Source: Chondrilla cf. caribensis (taxonomy: Eukaryota; Porifera; Demospongiae; Chondrillida; Chondrillidae). Taken from it: 64,000 nt of DNA. The notes under the pieces were generated by a model that was given only the letters and a program-made list of their open reading frames with translations, was not told the DNA's origin and searched no databases. The stretch lies in assembly GCA_964020155.1 (NCBI GenBank), contig OZ026550.1, positions 4,272,352 through 4,336,351 of the forward strand, given 5' to 3'. Below are positions 13,169 through 25,678 of the stretch, one piece after another (the first letter of the stretch is position 1; each line of letters begins with the position of its first letter). Both the position numbers and the translations under genes were made by a program.

Positions 13169-13417
13169 TATAGCACATATCTATCAACACATAGGTATAG
13201 GTAAACCATACTTGACTCACAACCTGTAGTATGTACAGTTTTGTACTGAAAGTACCGTAATTGCCCCATTCCCAACCACACCTCTGAATATTATTTATGG
13301 AATTTCTCATTGCTCTTTATTTTAAGAAATTGCACAGCAGTTTAACATGTCTACATGTGTGTTGATTATATATGTATGTCCTCATCATGGATGTAAGTGT
13401 ACAGTGTGCAGTGCATG

Positions 13418-13418
<1 letters not shown>

Positions 13419-13482
<64 letters not shown>
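13419..13482. repeat. (GT)n microsatellite
   Basis: About 64 bp of GT repeat in the intron between the two N2 coil exons. The rest of this intron (12.63-14.49 kb) shows no coding pattern. Confidence 0.95.
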
Positions 13483-14804
13483 TCTTTGGAGAAGTAAAAT
13501 AGATTTAGACCTGGACGGTGCATGAGGGTATAGCACTTGCAGGTAGTTCCTGCGCAGGTATAATGTGAGATCTGTGCCGTAAGCAAAATGGCTGCCGGAA
13601 AATTGCTCTTAGTTTTTTCTGCCTCTTCCTCCCTCCTGGACCGGTTTAATGCACGAACGAATAGTTTGAACACTTCTAATACATTTTAGGGATGTTTCAA
13701 TCCCTTAGATGTTTTGTACCTTGCTCATTTGATGGAGATATTCGCCATGCCGTCATACCTATGAAAAAGGCTTTTATCAAAGTGCCAAATTTTTGATGGA
13801 AGGCACGAGTTTAACTTCCCAGTTCGAAACATTCATGATAATGACACCTAACTTTTCACTGCAGTGCTTGTTGATTTCTTTTTCTATTCCTGAGATATGA
13901 TGATTTTTGTCGGTTTATGGGAAGAGGTAAAAAACATAAACAGTCACACGTTGACAACGGATATCAAGAAGCATCGCAGTGAAAAGTTGGTGTTACCCTT
14001 CTTCTACCCAATGTCAATGTATACATAGCTCTGGCTTCAGTTAAAATTTCCGCATTCTCCGAGAAGTTCCGCTATGCTCAAAACCCCGAATGCTCATCCA
14101 GATCACGTTACTGTCACAAGGTTTGGATTATGTAAGCATGAATATATAATTTGTGCGACGGTGTCTATCGTACATAATAAGCATAAGAAGAGGCAAATCT
14201 TTCTCATGAAAACATTTTAATAATAGACAATCTATAAAGGGGAGAAAAACGTTTGGTTACTGCTGTGTATTCATACAATTGATTTCGTGCGTTTCAATGT
14301 CGCTGATCATCATGCAGATTGCATGTGACTCGCCCACTGTGACTTAATTGTTAATTAGTTTACATAACACCTTAACCACCAAATTCTAGTCGACGACCTC
14401 CAATCTCACATGTCATACCTCTGTGTGTTGTTAGCAGTACTTGGCTCTCTTCGCTCCAGAGGAAAATGAACTATTTCTTCCTATTTAGAACACATTGCAC
14501 CAGAAAGATGCCCAGCTCAAACAGAAAGATGCCGAGCTTCGACAGAAAGATGAAGAAAGTGGTCGTCAGTATGCCGTACTGCTTCATGAACGCCAACAGC
14601 TTCAACAAGAACGTGACCAACTTCGTCGTGAACGGGATCAGTTTCAACAAGAACGTGATCAACTTCGTCGTGAACGAGATCAGCTTCAACAAGAAAGTAG
14701 TCGCTCATTGTCTGCTAAACAAGTGAGTTGTTTACATTTATTTGTATCCTTCTCTTCCATCAAACCCTATATTACAACTCATTACCCATTACTCATTTGC
14801 CAAA

Positions 14805-15258
14805 GAAGGAAATTTCTTTCAAAATGAGGATTTCAAGTACAGTATTGAAGCGAAGGTATTCGTAGACCTTACCATCGATCAAGTGCTGAAGTTCTAAGAT
14901 TTGTCATTTGTTTGGGGTAGGTGTGAACGAGTCTCCCAACAGCAGGTCAGAAATTAGTTACAGGTTATCTATGTGCAAAGAGGACCTATAGATATACATA
15001 TAACTGCGGAACGAAATTGCATCTAGCCACAATGAGGACACTCTCTCACGTGTACCTAACTGATGGCAAGTCTTAGAACTTCGGCACTTGATCGATGGTG
15101 AGGTCTACGAATATCTTTGCTTCTATTGTGTACTCGAAATCCTCAGTTTCAAAGAAGGTTGCCACTCTTTCAACCAGTTTGGTCCTATTTCCTGTCGTTG
15201 GCAAGTAGTGTTCCTGCAAGAAAGCATCTACTCGGGCTACAATCGCAGTAGATGGCAA
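14805..15258. pseudogene. Inverted pair of SAP-like gene fragments
   Basis: On the - strand, 15258-15073 reads MPSTAIVARVDAFLQEHYLP, then TTGNRTKLVERVATFFE and a tail FVDLTIDQVPKF with stop. The LQEHYLPTTGNRTKLVERV part fits a SAP (DNA-binding) helix-turn-helix pattern. On the + strand, 14823-14897 carries the same tail in inverted orientation (KVFVDLTIDQVLKF, stop). The two arms face each other in an intron of N2. This is most simply the remnant of a foldback or an inverted double insertion of a mobile-element gene. No complete gene is visible. Confidence 0.45.
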
Positions 15259-16125
15259 AAAAACGAATTTCCCTCACAGCTGCCTATACTACTCCATACA
15301 TTCGCGCGAACTCGTTCACCGTTGACCTCGGTGACCCCATTATTGTGGGCGGTGGGCGCAACTATGCATATGGTTTATTAAAACATGTGTACTAACCTAC
15401 AGAATGCAGCTTAAATTTTCCATATAGCTACTTCGGTTCTGAAGATACATGCAAAAGAATGTTACACTCAATGAAGCCACATTTCCAAGAAAAGATAGAA
15501 AGTATACACTTACTTCCAAACATTCCGCATATCCTTGTATAATTTGCGACATCATCTGGGCTGTTTTATTATTACTTATGTGTGAAATGCGAAAGTAAAG
15601 TATTTGAAATTCAGTCATGCCTGCATGTTGGCTAGTTATGTTTAGATCATTGCAATAAAGTAAATCTAATGATAGTGTAACAGTTATTTTTCTTTGCACG
15701 CATACACGGCGGTAGCCGCATATTAACTGCTTATCGAATAAAATGGCGTATATCGAATAGACAATAAATCAGCCATAGCTCCGAATTGCAAGTTGGAATG
15801 GTTTCCTCGCCTTCAGGGCACCTTCTACTAAACATTAAGATTGAATTTATCGCACGAAAAATTTGAAAAAATTACATGAAAACATGTTTGACCCATCTGT
15901 TTATTCAAAAGCATGACATTGCCTCATTTCTCCGATCCTACTGCATATAATTGTTTCGAACCTTGTATGTGAGAGAGGATGAGTCCCAATGTACATGCGG
16001 TACATGCATTATCCACTTATCATGTGTTCACATATGTATGATGTTTATTTTCACATAGTACATACACACGTACACATATGAGTGATCACATGCATGCACT
16101 ACCACACATATCAGGCAAAGAACAT

Positions 16126-16169
<44 letters not shown>
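16126..16169. repeat. (CA)n microsatellite
   Basis: About 44 bp of CA repeat upstream of the N2 NHL exon. Confidence 0.9.
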
Positions 16170-16170
<1 letters not shown>

Positions 16171-16340
16171 CACACACAATTACTCCAAGGCAAATTCACA
16201 TGCTAATCAAGTTTGACATTTTACAAAAGCAATATAGAAATTTGCACATACGTAAATTATCTGTGACTGCAGTAGCTACATATGAATACATATAATACTA
16301 CACTATTTCCTGCAACCTTTGCAGCCACTGTATAAGCTCA

Positions 16341-16378
16341 GGATAGCCCCACTGATGATCATCAGTGGGGCTATCCTG
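16341..16378. repeat. 38-bp perfect palindrome
   Basis: AGGATAGCCCCACTGATGA and its exact inverted copy meet at TGATCA. The N4 and K copies at the same place have only one arm (GCTAGCCCCCACTG...), so the palindrome arose locally about 60 bp before the NHL exon acceptor. Confidence 0.9.
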
Positions 16379-17399
16379 ATCTAGTAGTACTATTTGTTAT
16401 ACTATCCTATCTAGTAGTACTATTTGTTTATTCCCTTCAGGTTGTGAAGAAGCCATCAAGGAACTGGAAAAATATAAAGTGTCAGAAGATACTGGAATGT
16501 GGTAGTCCATGTTGTGCTGTAACAACGAAAGGGAACCGCATTGCTGTTGGTTTGCCTAAAAGCATTAAGATGTATGATAGGAATAGTACTAAACCTCTGC
16601 ACACCATAGCAGATAGTCAGCTGTGTGGTGAGCTGTCTGGTGTCACATTCTATGACCAAGAGAACATTTTAGTATCGGACTATTCCAATAACAACATCAA
16701 AATGTTCACCATACAAGGACGACATGTTCGTACAATAGACCGAGGAAGTACCACATTCGAACCCTCACAAATCGCTATCAGTCCGGATGGACACATATAT
16801 GTTTGTGATGATGCCAATCACTGTGTTTGTGTTTTTGATGTAAATGGAGAGCTTCTGTTTACCTTTGGACCAGGTTCACATGGTAGTGGTGATAAAGGCT
16901 TTAATTACCCTCAAGACCTATGTTTTGCCAATGATGGCTTACTTTACATTACTGACGTTGACAATAGAAGCATTTGTGTATATAATGAACATGGTCAATT
17001 CATTAGAAAGTTCACCACTACTTACCAGCCAGCCTGTATAGATGCCACTGATTGTGGACATCTTATTGTTAGTTCAGCATTGTTTAACAATGTCATGATA
17101 TACACCACTGGAGGTGACTTAGTTCATGTATTTGGGGAATGTGGTAGGGATTCTGAACAATTTCACTTTCCTTTTGGTGTATCAGTAGACAGTGATGGTT
17201 TCATTTACATTGCTGATCATTTTAACAGTCGTATTCAAGTGTTTTGACTTTCAATGTCTTCCGTGTTAGATACCTTGAACAACACTCTTTATCTACATGT
17301 ACATTCTATTCCAATTGTATCTTTTTAAACATTATTTTAACATTTGAAATTATGTTTGTATTTTTGTTACTGTAAATGTACTATTTGTATTTAAATGAA

Positions 17400-17737
17400 A
17401 TTATTCAATAATGATGATTTGATGTCGTATGAGTCCACCTCTATGGTCACAGATGTCTATTGTGACCACTTTTCTTGATCACGTGATATAATACCTTCAT
17501 TGGACTCCCTGGATCCTTGCAATTGATCCCCTGGAATCCGTCCACTGTAAGAGTCCCAACGTACAGACCTTATAAGGTAAACGTGAGCACGCGCGTCTAT
17601 TGTTTGATGACGTCATTGAACACGTGTCCATTGTGTGATCGCTTCGACCTTTGAAATTTTGTCAAGAACTTCCATTTTCTCTTTCGAACCGTATAAAATG
17701 AAGAAGCATATGTAGACAAGGAGAGTGATGTCAAGAG
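17400..17737 (+). promoter_or_regulatory. R2 promoter-like block and first exon
   Basis: Copy of the R1 block: E-box TCACGTGA (17479-17486), TTATAAGG near 17570, CRE TGACGTCA (17608-17615) and first exon ATGTCAAGAG|GTAAGG with the ATG at 17728. Confidence 0.6.
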
Positions 17738-20700
17738 GTAAGGCATCGCCATGTACATGTAGGTATACCGCCACAACTCCTATCAATGTACCAACCGGAT
17801 CTAGTGTAGTGCCTGGACCAGACATTTATCAATGTATAGCTAATTAATCTTAACCCTAATCTTAAAAGGTTGGGGTAGAAGTAGGGTAGGGTAGGAGTTA
17901 GGGTTAAAGTACTTATATTATATTGACTAATTTATAGCTGGTCCAGGCACTGCACTTGATCCTACCGACCTAAAGCTAGCTATTATCGAATGACTTGCAA
18001 CACATTCCCCATCAGCCGTCCTCTTCTCTACTTGCCTATCACATCGATCACGACCACTCAGTCTCTTCTAATCCTAGACTAGTACGTGTACATGTAGCTA
18101 TAGTAAGACGGTGTACTTTGTTCGACTGTATTCCTCACCCAAGTGATAACCATGTTGAAGGAAGTGATGTCCGAAGTGCACGTGTGTAACAGTCCACCTG
18201 TAAAGTTGCAGCCAGTCATGCAGTAGAATTATCTGTAGTCTAACTATCTCCTGTCGGTCTCTTTGTACTGTCCATGCATTCTTCAACCATCCCCCATCAA
18301 ATGGAGGAGGTGACTGTATACCACAGCTAGTAGTGTGTAGAGTCTGATGTTGATTTGATCCTGTACCATTGAGTGCAGTGTATTGTTAAGGAGGTATATT
18401 CCAGCCTGGTGGTGGAAGTGATGTGGTGGGACAGTCCACTTGTGAATATTGGTGATATTGTAGATATTTTGCTACTTCCTTAACCATGATGGTGATCCGC
18501 CCACACATTGATGTGACCATGTGTGTTATTGTTCCATTTTTGATGGAAGTCTTTCCTGTTAAGGGCGTATATTCCATCCTGTTTTCAGTTCACCTTCTTT
18601 CTCTGACAACCTTGCTTACTCAACTCCTTCTCCTCTTTTTCTTCAGTGAGAACTGGTCCTGCATAGCATAGTGTGAACTGGTTGATTGTGGAGTGTGTGT
18701 GTAGTCCGTACATAGATACCTACCCCAAGTCATCTATTCCTACCCTGTCTAGTACCCACCTCACTGTACATTAGCTTCATATGGTGTCTGCACTGTTTGT
18801 TAGGACAGTTCCTGGAAAGTATCATTCACTGAACACTGGAGTGGAGATCGGGTCAGGTCATCTGTGATAACTCCTGACAAAGTGGTTGGTAGACTCTGAG
18901 GATGAGGAGAGTCCCCACACTTGTGACTACACTTGTCAGTATCGAGAGGTTATTTGTTGGAGGAGAGATGTCTGAGAAGAAAGTGGAAGAGGTCTCAGTG
19001 TAGCACCAACCCAGAGGCAGTGAGTGGTGTGAGTGAGAGTGTGTGTAAGTGACAGGGACCAGCAGACATTGATAAGCACTGTGTCTGGTGTGGTCTATAT
19101 TCCATGTCCTGTACCGTATCCTGTATACTTGTCTGTGAAGTGTGTGCATGTCCAGTTCAACCTGGGTATGAAGGTTGGTGTTGTGACCAGATCTATAATA
19201 TGCTGTGAAGGTAGGATGATATCTGAAAATAGCCAACTAACACTCCTAGAGGTCATGGGCAGTTGGGACTAACCTGACGTAATGTCAATACTGTGAGTGG
19301 TTGTATGTGTGGGAATATTTATATGTAGAATAATGGGAGGCTTTGGTGTGTGTGTACGCCTGTATGGAGTGAACCTTGTTTGTCAATAATCAATAATCGA
19401 ATGTATCAATTATCAGACACTCAGATCTCAAAAAGTATTAAGCTATTGACTTCAAATAAAGAGCATCAAATTATTAGTTGATAGATAAGGAAGCCATACG
19501 TACTATAAAGTTTATACTTTTGCCTATCTTCCCAATATTCACACAATTCATGTCCGGTAAAATTGATTGATCTGTTCAATATTGGACAAAGTCTTCCAGT
19601 CGAGTACAAGTGAAGGAAAATTCACCAAAAATCTCACACGTGAAGACAAGTTCTTATGGTTCATGTTTGTCATTAAGAACAGAATGTATAATGTTGGAAA
19701 CAATGGTTTTATTGTACTTTTTCTGTCAAAAGTGTAATAGAAAGTGTATCAAGCAATCTCCCAAAGTTGCATAATCTACAGTTTTCCACTCTGTTTCAAC
19801 ATCATCTCATTTGTCTATTTCTGAATTGTTTGGGAGTGCCATAGGATTGCCTATGTCCACTATGAACATAATTATATCCTCAAAGTTCACATTCTTGCAA
19901 CGTTTCAAAGTACACCTGTAACTTTACTGATGATACCTACCATAATGTACTGTATTCAATATGTAGTACCCTGTACTAAAAAAATTAATGGCACATGAAC
20001 ATAATTTGTCTGATTGGTACTGTTTTATGATAAATCAAATTAATGGTGATTAATTAGGAACTTGCTCATAACAGTTTGAAGTTGCGTTAGTTGGTACCTG
20101 TCACTTGCATTCCTCACCTGTGTTACCATCTCTATAGGGTATATGTACACCTACACCCATTCCAGAACTGACTGCTACCATTGACACAATACATAGCACA
20201 TGTACACACACATGTACATTTGCACACACATGCACAGGTATATACACTGATTCAAATGTGTGCACACATACATATACACACATTAATACATATACACACA
20301 CGTATACGTATGCACATTTGCACACACATTTATGTACATACACATGTACAAGTGAAGGAAAATTCACCAAAAATCTCAAGACAAGTTCTTATGGTTCATC
20401 CTGATAACAGGTGTCTTTGTCTGTCAGTTTGGGTCAGGACATCTCAGTTCATCATTAAGAACAGAATGTATAATGTTGGAGACAATGGTTTTATTGTACG
20501 TTTTTGTTTGGGAGTGCCATTGGTTATAGTTACTGCCCACCTACTATTACGTATCACATTTATTATACAAGGGGCGAGTACAATGAATACGGTACTTTAT
20601 TGAAAGCTAGTCTCACATAGCCCAGACCCATTCTTGACTCCAATTTGAAATTAGGACTTTGTCCTGGAAGAAAGGGCCTGGCCTCATCAGGAACCTATCT

Positions 20701-21670
20701 TTGTACTGGGAGGTGGAGTCGTCAATGACAAATCGTAAATATATCGCACACTACCGCTTATTTTAACCCATGCACAACGAAGGGCGAAGGATGCATTGTC
20801 TTCAGCAGAGTCCTTTCGGCTATGCACAGCAATTACAATTCCAAAATGAAAAGAAGAAGGAAAAAAGAAGACTTTTGAAATCTGAACCAAGTAGCCATAT
20901 TACGGATGTTTTGAAGAGATTTGTCATGGAAGAGAGACTGTTACCCAAGATCTTACACAGAATGTATAATGTTGCAGACTTAGCATGTGTATCAAGCAAT
21001 CTACCAAAGTTGCATAATCTACAGTTTTCCACTCTGTTTCAACATCATCTCATTTGTCTATTTCTGAGTTGTTTGGGAGTGCCATAGGATTGCCGTCCAC
21101 TATGAATATAATTATAGCCTCACCATTAAGTTCACATTCTTACAAACACAAATGGCAGGCCTTTCAAAGTACACCTGTAACTTTACTGATGATACCTACC
21201 ATAATGTACTGTATTCAATATGTAGTACCCTGTACTAAAATGGTACATAAACTAAATTTGTCTCTATGGTACTATTTTATGATAAATCAAATTGATGGTG
21301 ATTGTACACAGATCATGAATTTGCTCATAACAGAAGTTGTGGTAGTTGGTACCTGTCACTTGCATTTCTCACCTGTGTTACCATCTCTATAGGGTATATA
21401 TACACCTACACCCATTCTAGAACTGACCGCTACCATTGACACAATACATAGCACATGTACGCACACGTGGATACAGTGGATGTACTCTCAAGTGGCTTTT
21501 CTATCTTTGCTTTGAGGTCCGAAGCTAAAGGACATTGTAAACCCTTACCCATCACCAACCACTATCATTGACACAGTACACAGCATGTTATTTCCAGTTT
21601 CATCCATTTTTATTTCATCCACTAAACTATAGTATTTAGTGTTTTTCCTCATTTTGTTCTCTTCCACAAG
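17738..21670 (+). other. R2 intronic / decayed region with internal duplication
   Basis: Holds R-unit sequence as in R1 (to about 18.5 kb), then material absent from R1. A segment at about 19.66-20.21 kb is repeated at about 20.90-21.46 kb (offset near 1240 bp), and 19609-19720 is repeated at about 20350-20500. A frame near 20881-21060 reads ITDVLKRFVMEERLLPKILH, then NLPKLHNLQFSTLFQHHL, loosely RhoGAP-like. I could not build exons from it. Confidence 0.45.
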
Positions 21671-22325
<655 letters not shown>

Positions 22326-23109
22326 GGATCTGACCAACCTGACTTTGTCCTATATACTCTTCCATTGAATAACTTCAATTGTAATATAATATTCATCATT
22401 TATCAAATTAATGGATTGTTTGTATTGTTTCGCACATTGCTCAAATTGACATTATAATATTATTATTAATCACATGCACCTCTGATTTGGTCCATATATG
22501 AACCCTGGGTCTCAGTGTATCACCAAAGGTAGGATATCCTTATGAATATAAAGTTGCAACTTATACTGCAATGTTATATATATGTACCATGTACCAGCAT
22601 TAATATTTTAATTTGTGAATTTCCACTCCAACCCTATATATCCCCTTGATTATCTAAAGCCTATAATGTATACCTACACTACTATTATAGCCCCATGCAT
22701 AACATAATATGCAATAATACTACAACATTATAATTATTATACACATGCCCATGTGGGATACTTCATATGGCCATAAAATTGATTTGAAATGGATCATGAT
22801 CAGAATAAAGTATGCTTTTGTCTCACATGAGTTAATGAACAGATTCATGCCTGCATGAAACATCAACGAATAGCGACAACTTGTACGTATTCAATTCTCG
22901 TGTGATCATGTGCATATAGCTACATACTGTATAATGCGTGTAATACATGACTTATAAATCACATGATCAGTGGCCGTGTCTATCTATAGCAACAAGATGG
23001 CTGTCAATAGGGCGTGGACGAGGACGACCTTCTGAACGATCACTTCAGTGCGATATGAAATAGTTTCAATACGAAATTGCACTTTCCGCCATTGAGGAGT
23101 ATAATAATT
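22326..23109 (+). promoter_or_regulatory. N3 upstream region
   Basis: AT-rich, no gene. The last 150 bp (ATCACATGATCAGTGGCCGT..., GACGACCTTCTGAACGATCA) match the regions just upstream of N2 and N4, so they probably hold the promoter. Confidence 0.4.
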
Positions 23110-24404
23110 ATGGATGAATCGCCAGTCAAGGAAGTATTGACGGGACTACGTACGTACTTGCATAACAACTTGAGAATCGATAAGGATTTCATTGCAGGCT
23201 TGTCCGCGGCGGCTTTACTCAGCGACAGTGACGCAGATAGTCTCCGTTCTTCCTTAACTCAGGGTGGTAACGAAGCGCTGTACGGTCTACTGCACTACAT
23301 CGAGTGGTTCTACGATGAGGAGATGCTGGAGAAGTTTTGCGTGTTCTTGGACGATTATTCCAAGAAAGCGAGGCCTCGTCTTGGTAGAGTAGCTGCGAGG
23401 ATTCGTTCAGAACTGGAGAAGTGAGTCGCCCATGGGCCTATGCAATATCGTTCCCAGCCACCTCCCCTCATACGGGTAACGCCTTTTCTCACTAATGTAG
23501 ATAACAAGTGCCTTTCCCCTGACTTGTGCGTGATTAATAGCTAACTTTTATGCATACTAACTGCTAAACAGGACCTGGTTTGTTTATTCCTGTTCCATCT
23601 TGACCTATCATTTATGCTGACCTTATTAGTTTATTGTTGATTGCTACAATTTTTCATCTTTTTTGCTAAAGTATTCAGTAATACTGTTCAGTAAGCAAAC
23701 ACATTATTAAGCTGGATCTTCCAATTAAAGCTCTTGCAACTTTTTGTCATAGTTCTGTATGTTCTATTCAAAGTTTATAAATTGAGCAGTTACATTGCGA
23801 AGACGAATGTTTATTTGTATTCGCAACATGCATTTTTTCAGAAGTTTCATGTCCTTGATTCTATTGTAAACATACTCACATATTGTGCAGATTGCAAGCA
23901 ATATGTTACCCAGACAAGACAATACATTGTGTGATGTCACCTGTTATACTGTAACTGTCCATTTTACCAAAATATCATTTGGGACTATTAGCAACTGTGG
24001 GAAAAGCCATGGTGATGACATCTTTATACTTTTTAGTATTGATTTGAACAGCCATAATAATAATCAAATTAATCCTTGTAGTGACTATTACGGAGTATTG
24101 ATTGTGTATAATACTGTACAATAATATACATAAATTTGCAGACACCAACTGGATCAAATCCACCAACCTGACCCTCCTCCACAAGATGGTGTACCTGGAC
24201 CTACAGCTACTGGTGAGCAGACGCAAAGTGAAGAATTTGACAAATTTACACTGAAATGCATTTTGTGGTTTTAATTTTGCGACTCGCTGCCTGTGGTTGA
24301 GCATTTTTTCATGTTTTCTTTGTTCATTGACATCACAGTTGTTCATGTTTATCGTTAAATGGGTGATCACCTCGACAATGGTAGTGTGACAATCGGTAGG
24401 ATCC

Positions 24405-24590
24405 TATGGCAGGAGAAACATTTTCAATTCAAATTTATATGAAGGGATATCACGTATATAAGGAGATCTGCTCTCAGGGTAAATTTCTCGCAAACAAATT
24501 TTCACCCTTAAAATTTCACAAATTTCAGCTATTCACGAAAATAGCAAAAATTTCTCCTCGGGAATTTTTTTTGCCCTACGGCAATTAATA
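24405..24590 (+). pseudogene. HIRAN-like remnant in N3 intron
   Basis: Reads FSIQIYMKGYHVYKEICSQG, which resembles the 'GYHVY.. IW' start of the fragment at 25-558. It is followed by AAATTT-rich sequence typical of decayed copies. Very short and low-information. Confidence 0.25.
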
Positions 24591-25601
24591 TACATTGTAC
24601 ACAACTGATGAACAATCAGCACAGTTGGTAGTTGAAATACACATGGCCGCATTTACATGCAATGCTCATCTGTGTATGTATGTACACTACGATGAATGTG
24701 GAGCAGTGTGGAATTTGACTTTGCTACTGGATATTCATTCCATATCCTGTGCATTACATTGATGTGTACTGTATGTATTTGGTAATGTACTACACTGATT
24801 CTCTCTAGGTCCTCCATCCTCCTCACCAGCCACACAAGGGGAACCCACTCCATCTGAGTCCACAATAGATGAGAGGTCACAGAAGATAGAGGAAATTGTC
24901 GACAAGTACAGGAATGAAAGCACTAAAGTCAGCCTCCCAGAGATCCCTGAGTTGCAAGAAGACTTCGACGATATCATAATAGCCCTGGACACTAAACTGT
25001 CATCAGCAGATCCTCAGGTGATTTGTAAGCTTCGTGGGACCATACGAGTGAAATATCGGAGCTACATCCATGGTGTGAAACCAGTAGAACTGCCGTCTAT
25101 TCCCAACACAGCTGGTGGGCTGTATGATTTCATAGCAGCAAAATCCACACCCTACGAGACACTCCTTGTACATCATGCTGTTGACGTCCTGGACACCGAA
25201 GACTTGAAGGGGGCCTTACAAAGCTATGAATCAAAACTGGGAAATCACCTACGACTGACCTTAAAATCATATAAGAAGAGAAATGTGACCCTCCCACTGC
25301 GCAAGGACCACACCCACCTGGCTATCGTTCTATCCAAAGAGCAAATACTCCTCTCCCTCGTTCTCCGTATCAAGGAATACTTGATGAAGTACCTGCAACT
25401 GGAGGAGACCATATTTGAAGGCTTTGGGGAGGGTTGTACCGTCTTGTTCTACTCTATCCTCATAGTTGACGCTATACTCTTGGCTCCGAAGATCCTTTCC
25501 CACTCTGCAGAATTGAAGAGGATGTTCGACATAACACACCTGGTTGTGTTTGATTACTTTGCCTGTGATCTGGAGAGGGCCACCATTGAGCTACCTGTGA
25601 G

Positions 25602-25602
25602 T

Positions 25603-25669
<67 letters not shown>

Positions 25670-25678
25670 TGTGTGTGT
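25602..25678. repeat. (GT)n microsatellite at the splice donor
   Basis: Starts 5 nt after the GTGAGT donor of the N3 domain exon. The donors of N1 and N4 are followed by short GT runs at the same place. Confidence 0.9.

Larger units (their letters stand above)
8801..17247 (+). pseudogene. N2: CARD / linker / unknown domain / coiled coils / NHL, broken by a 29-bp deletion
   Basis: Exons with consistent splice sites: 8801-9105 (CARD-like, starts MEESTVKKVLKGLRMYL; helices with LLGDNDADRLRS and ALYGLLDYMESF), 9509-9579 (linker), 10480-11238 (unknown domain), 12414-12626 (coiled coil FSRGTALAKAETSLEETK..., 71 codons), 14489-14722 (coiled coil with [10 protein letters not shown] repeats, 78 codons) and 16441-17247 (NHL propeller ending SRIQVF). 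The domain exon is 759 nt instead of 788. The missing 29 nt at about 11049 drop LMKYLQLEET and shift the frame, giving TGA at 11058. Everything else is open. A product of the CARD-containing head could still be made, and a downstream start could make a coil-NHL protein. The CARD-like call is by pattern, not by search. Confidence 0.65.

Noticed and set aside
20181..20603. 140-codon His/Thr-rich + strand frame
   Set aside because: Built on degenerate CACA(C/T)A repeats in an R2 segment; no homology or splice support.
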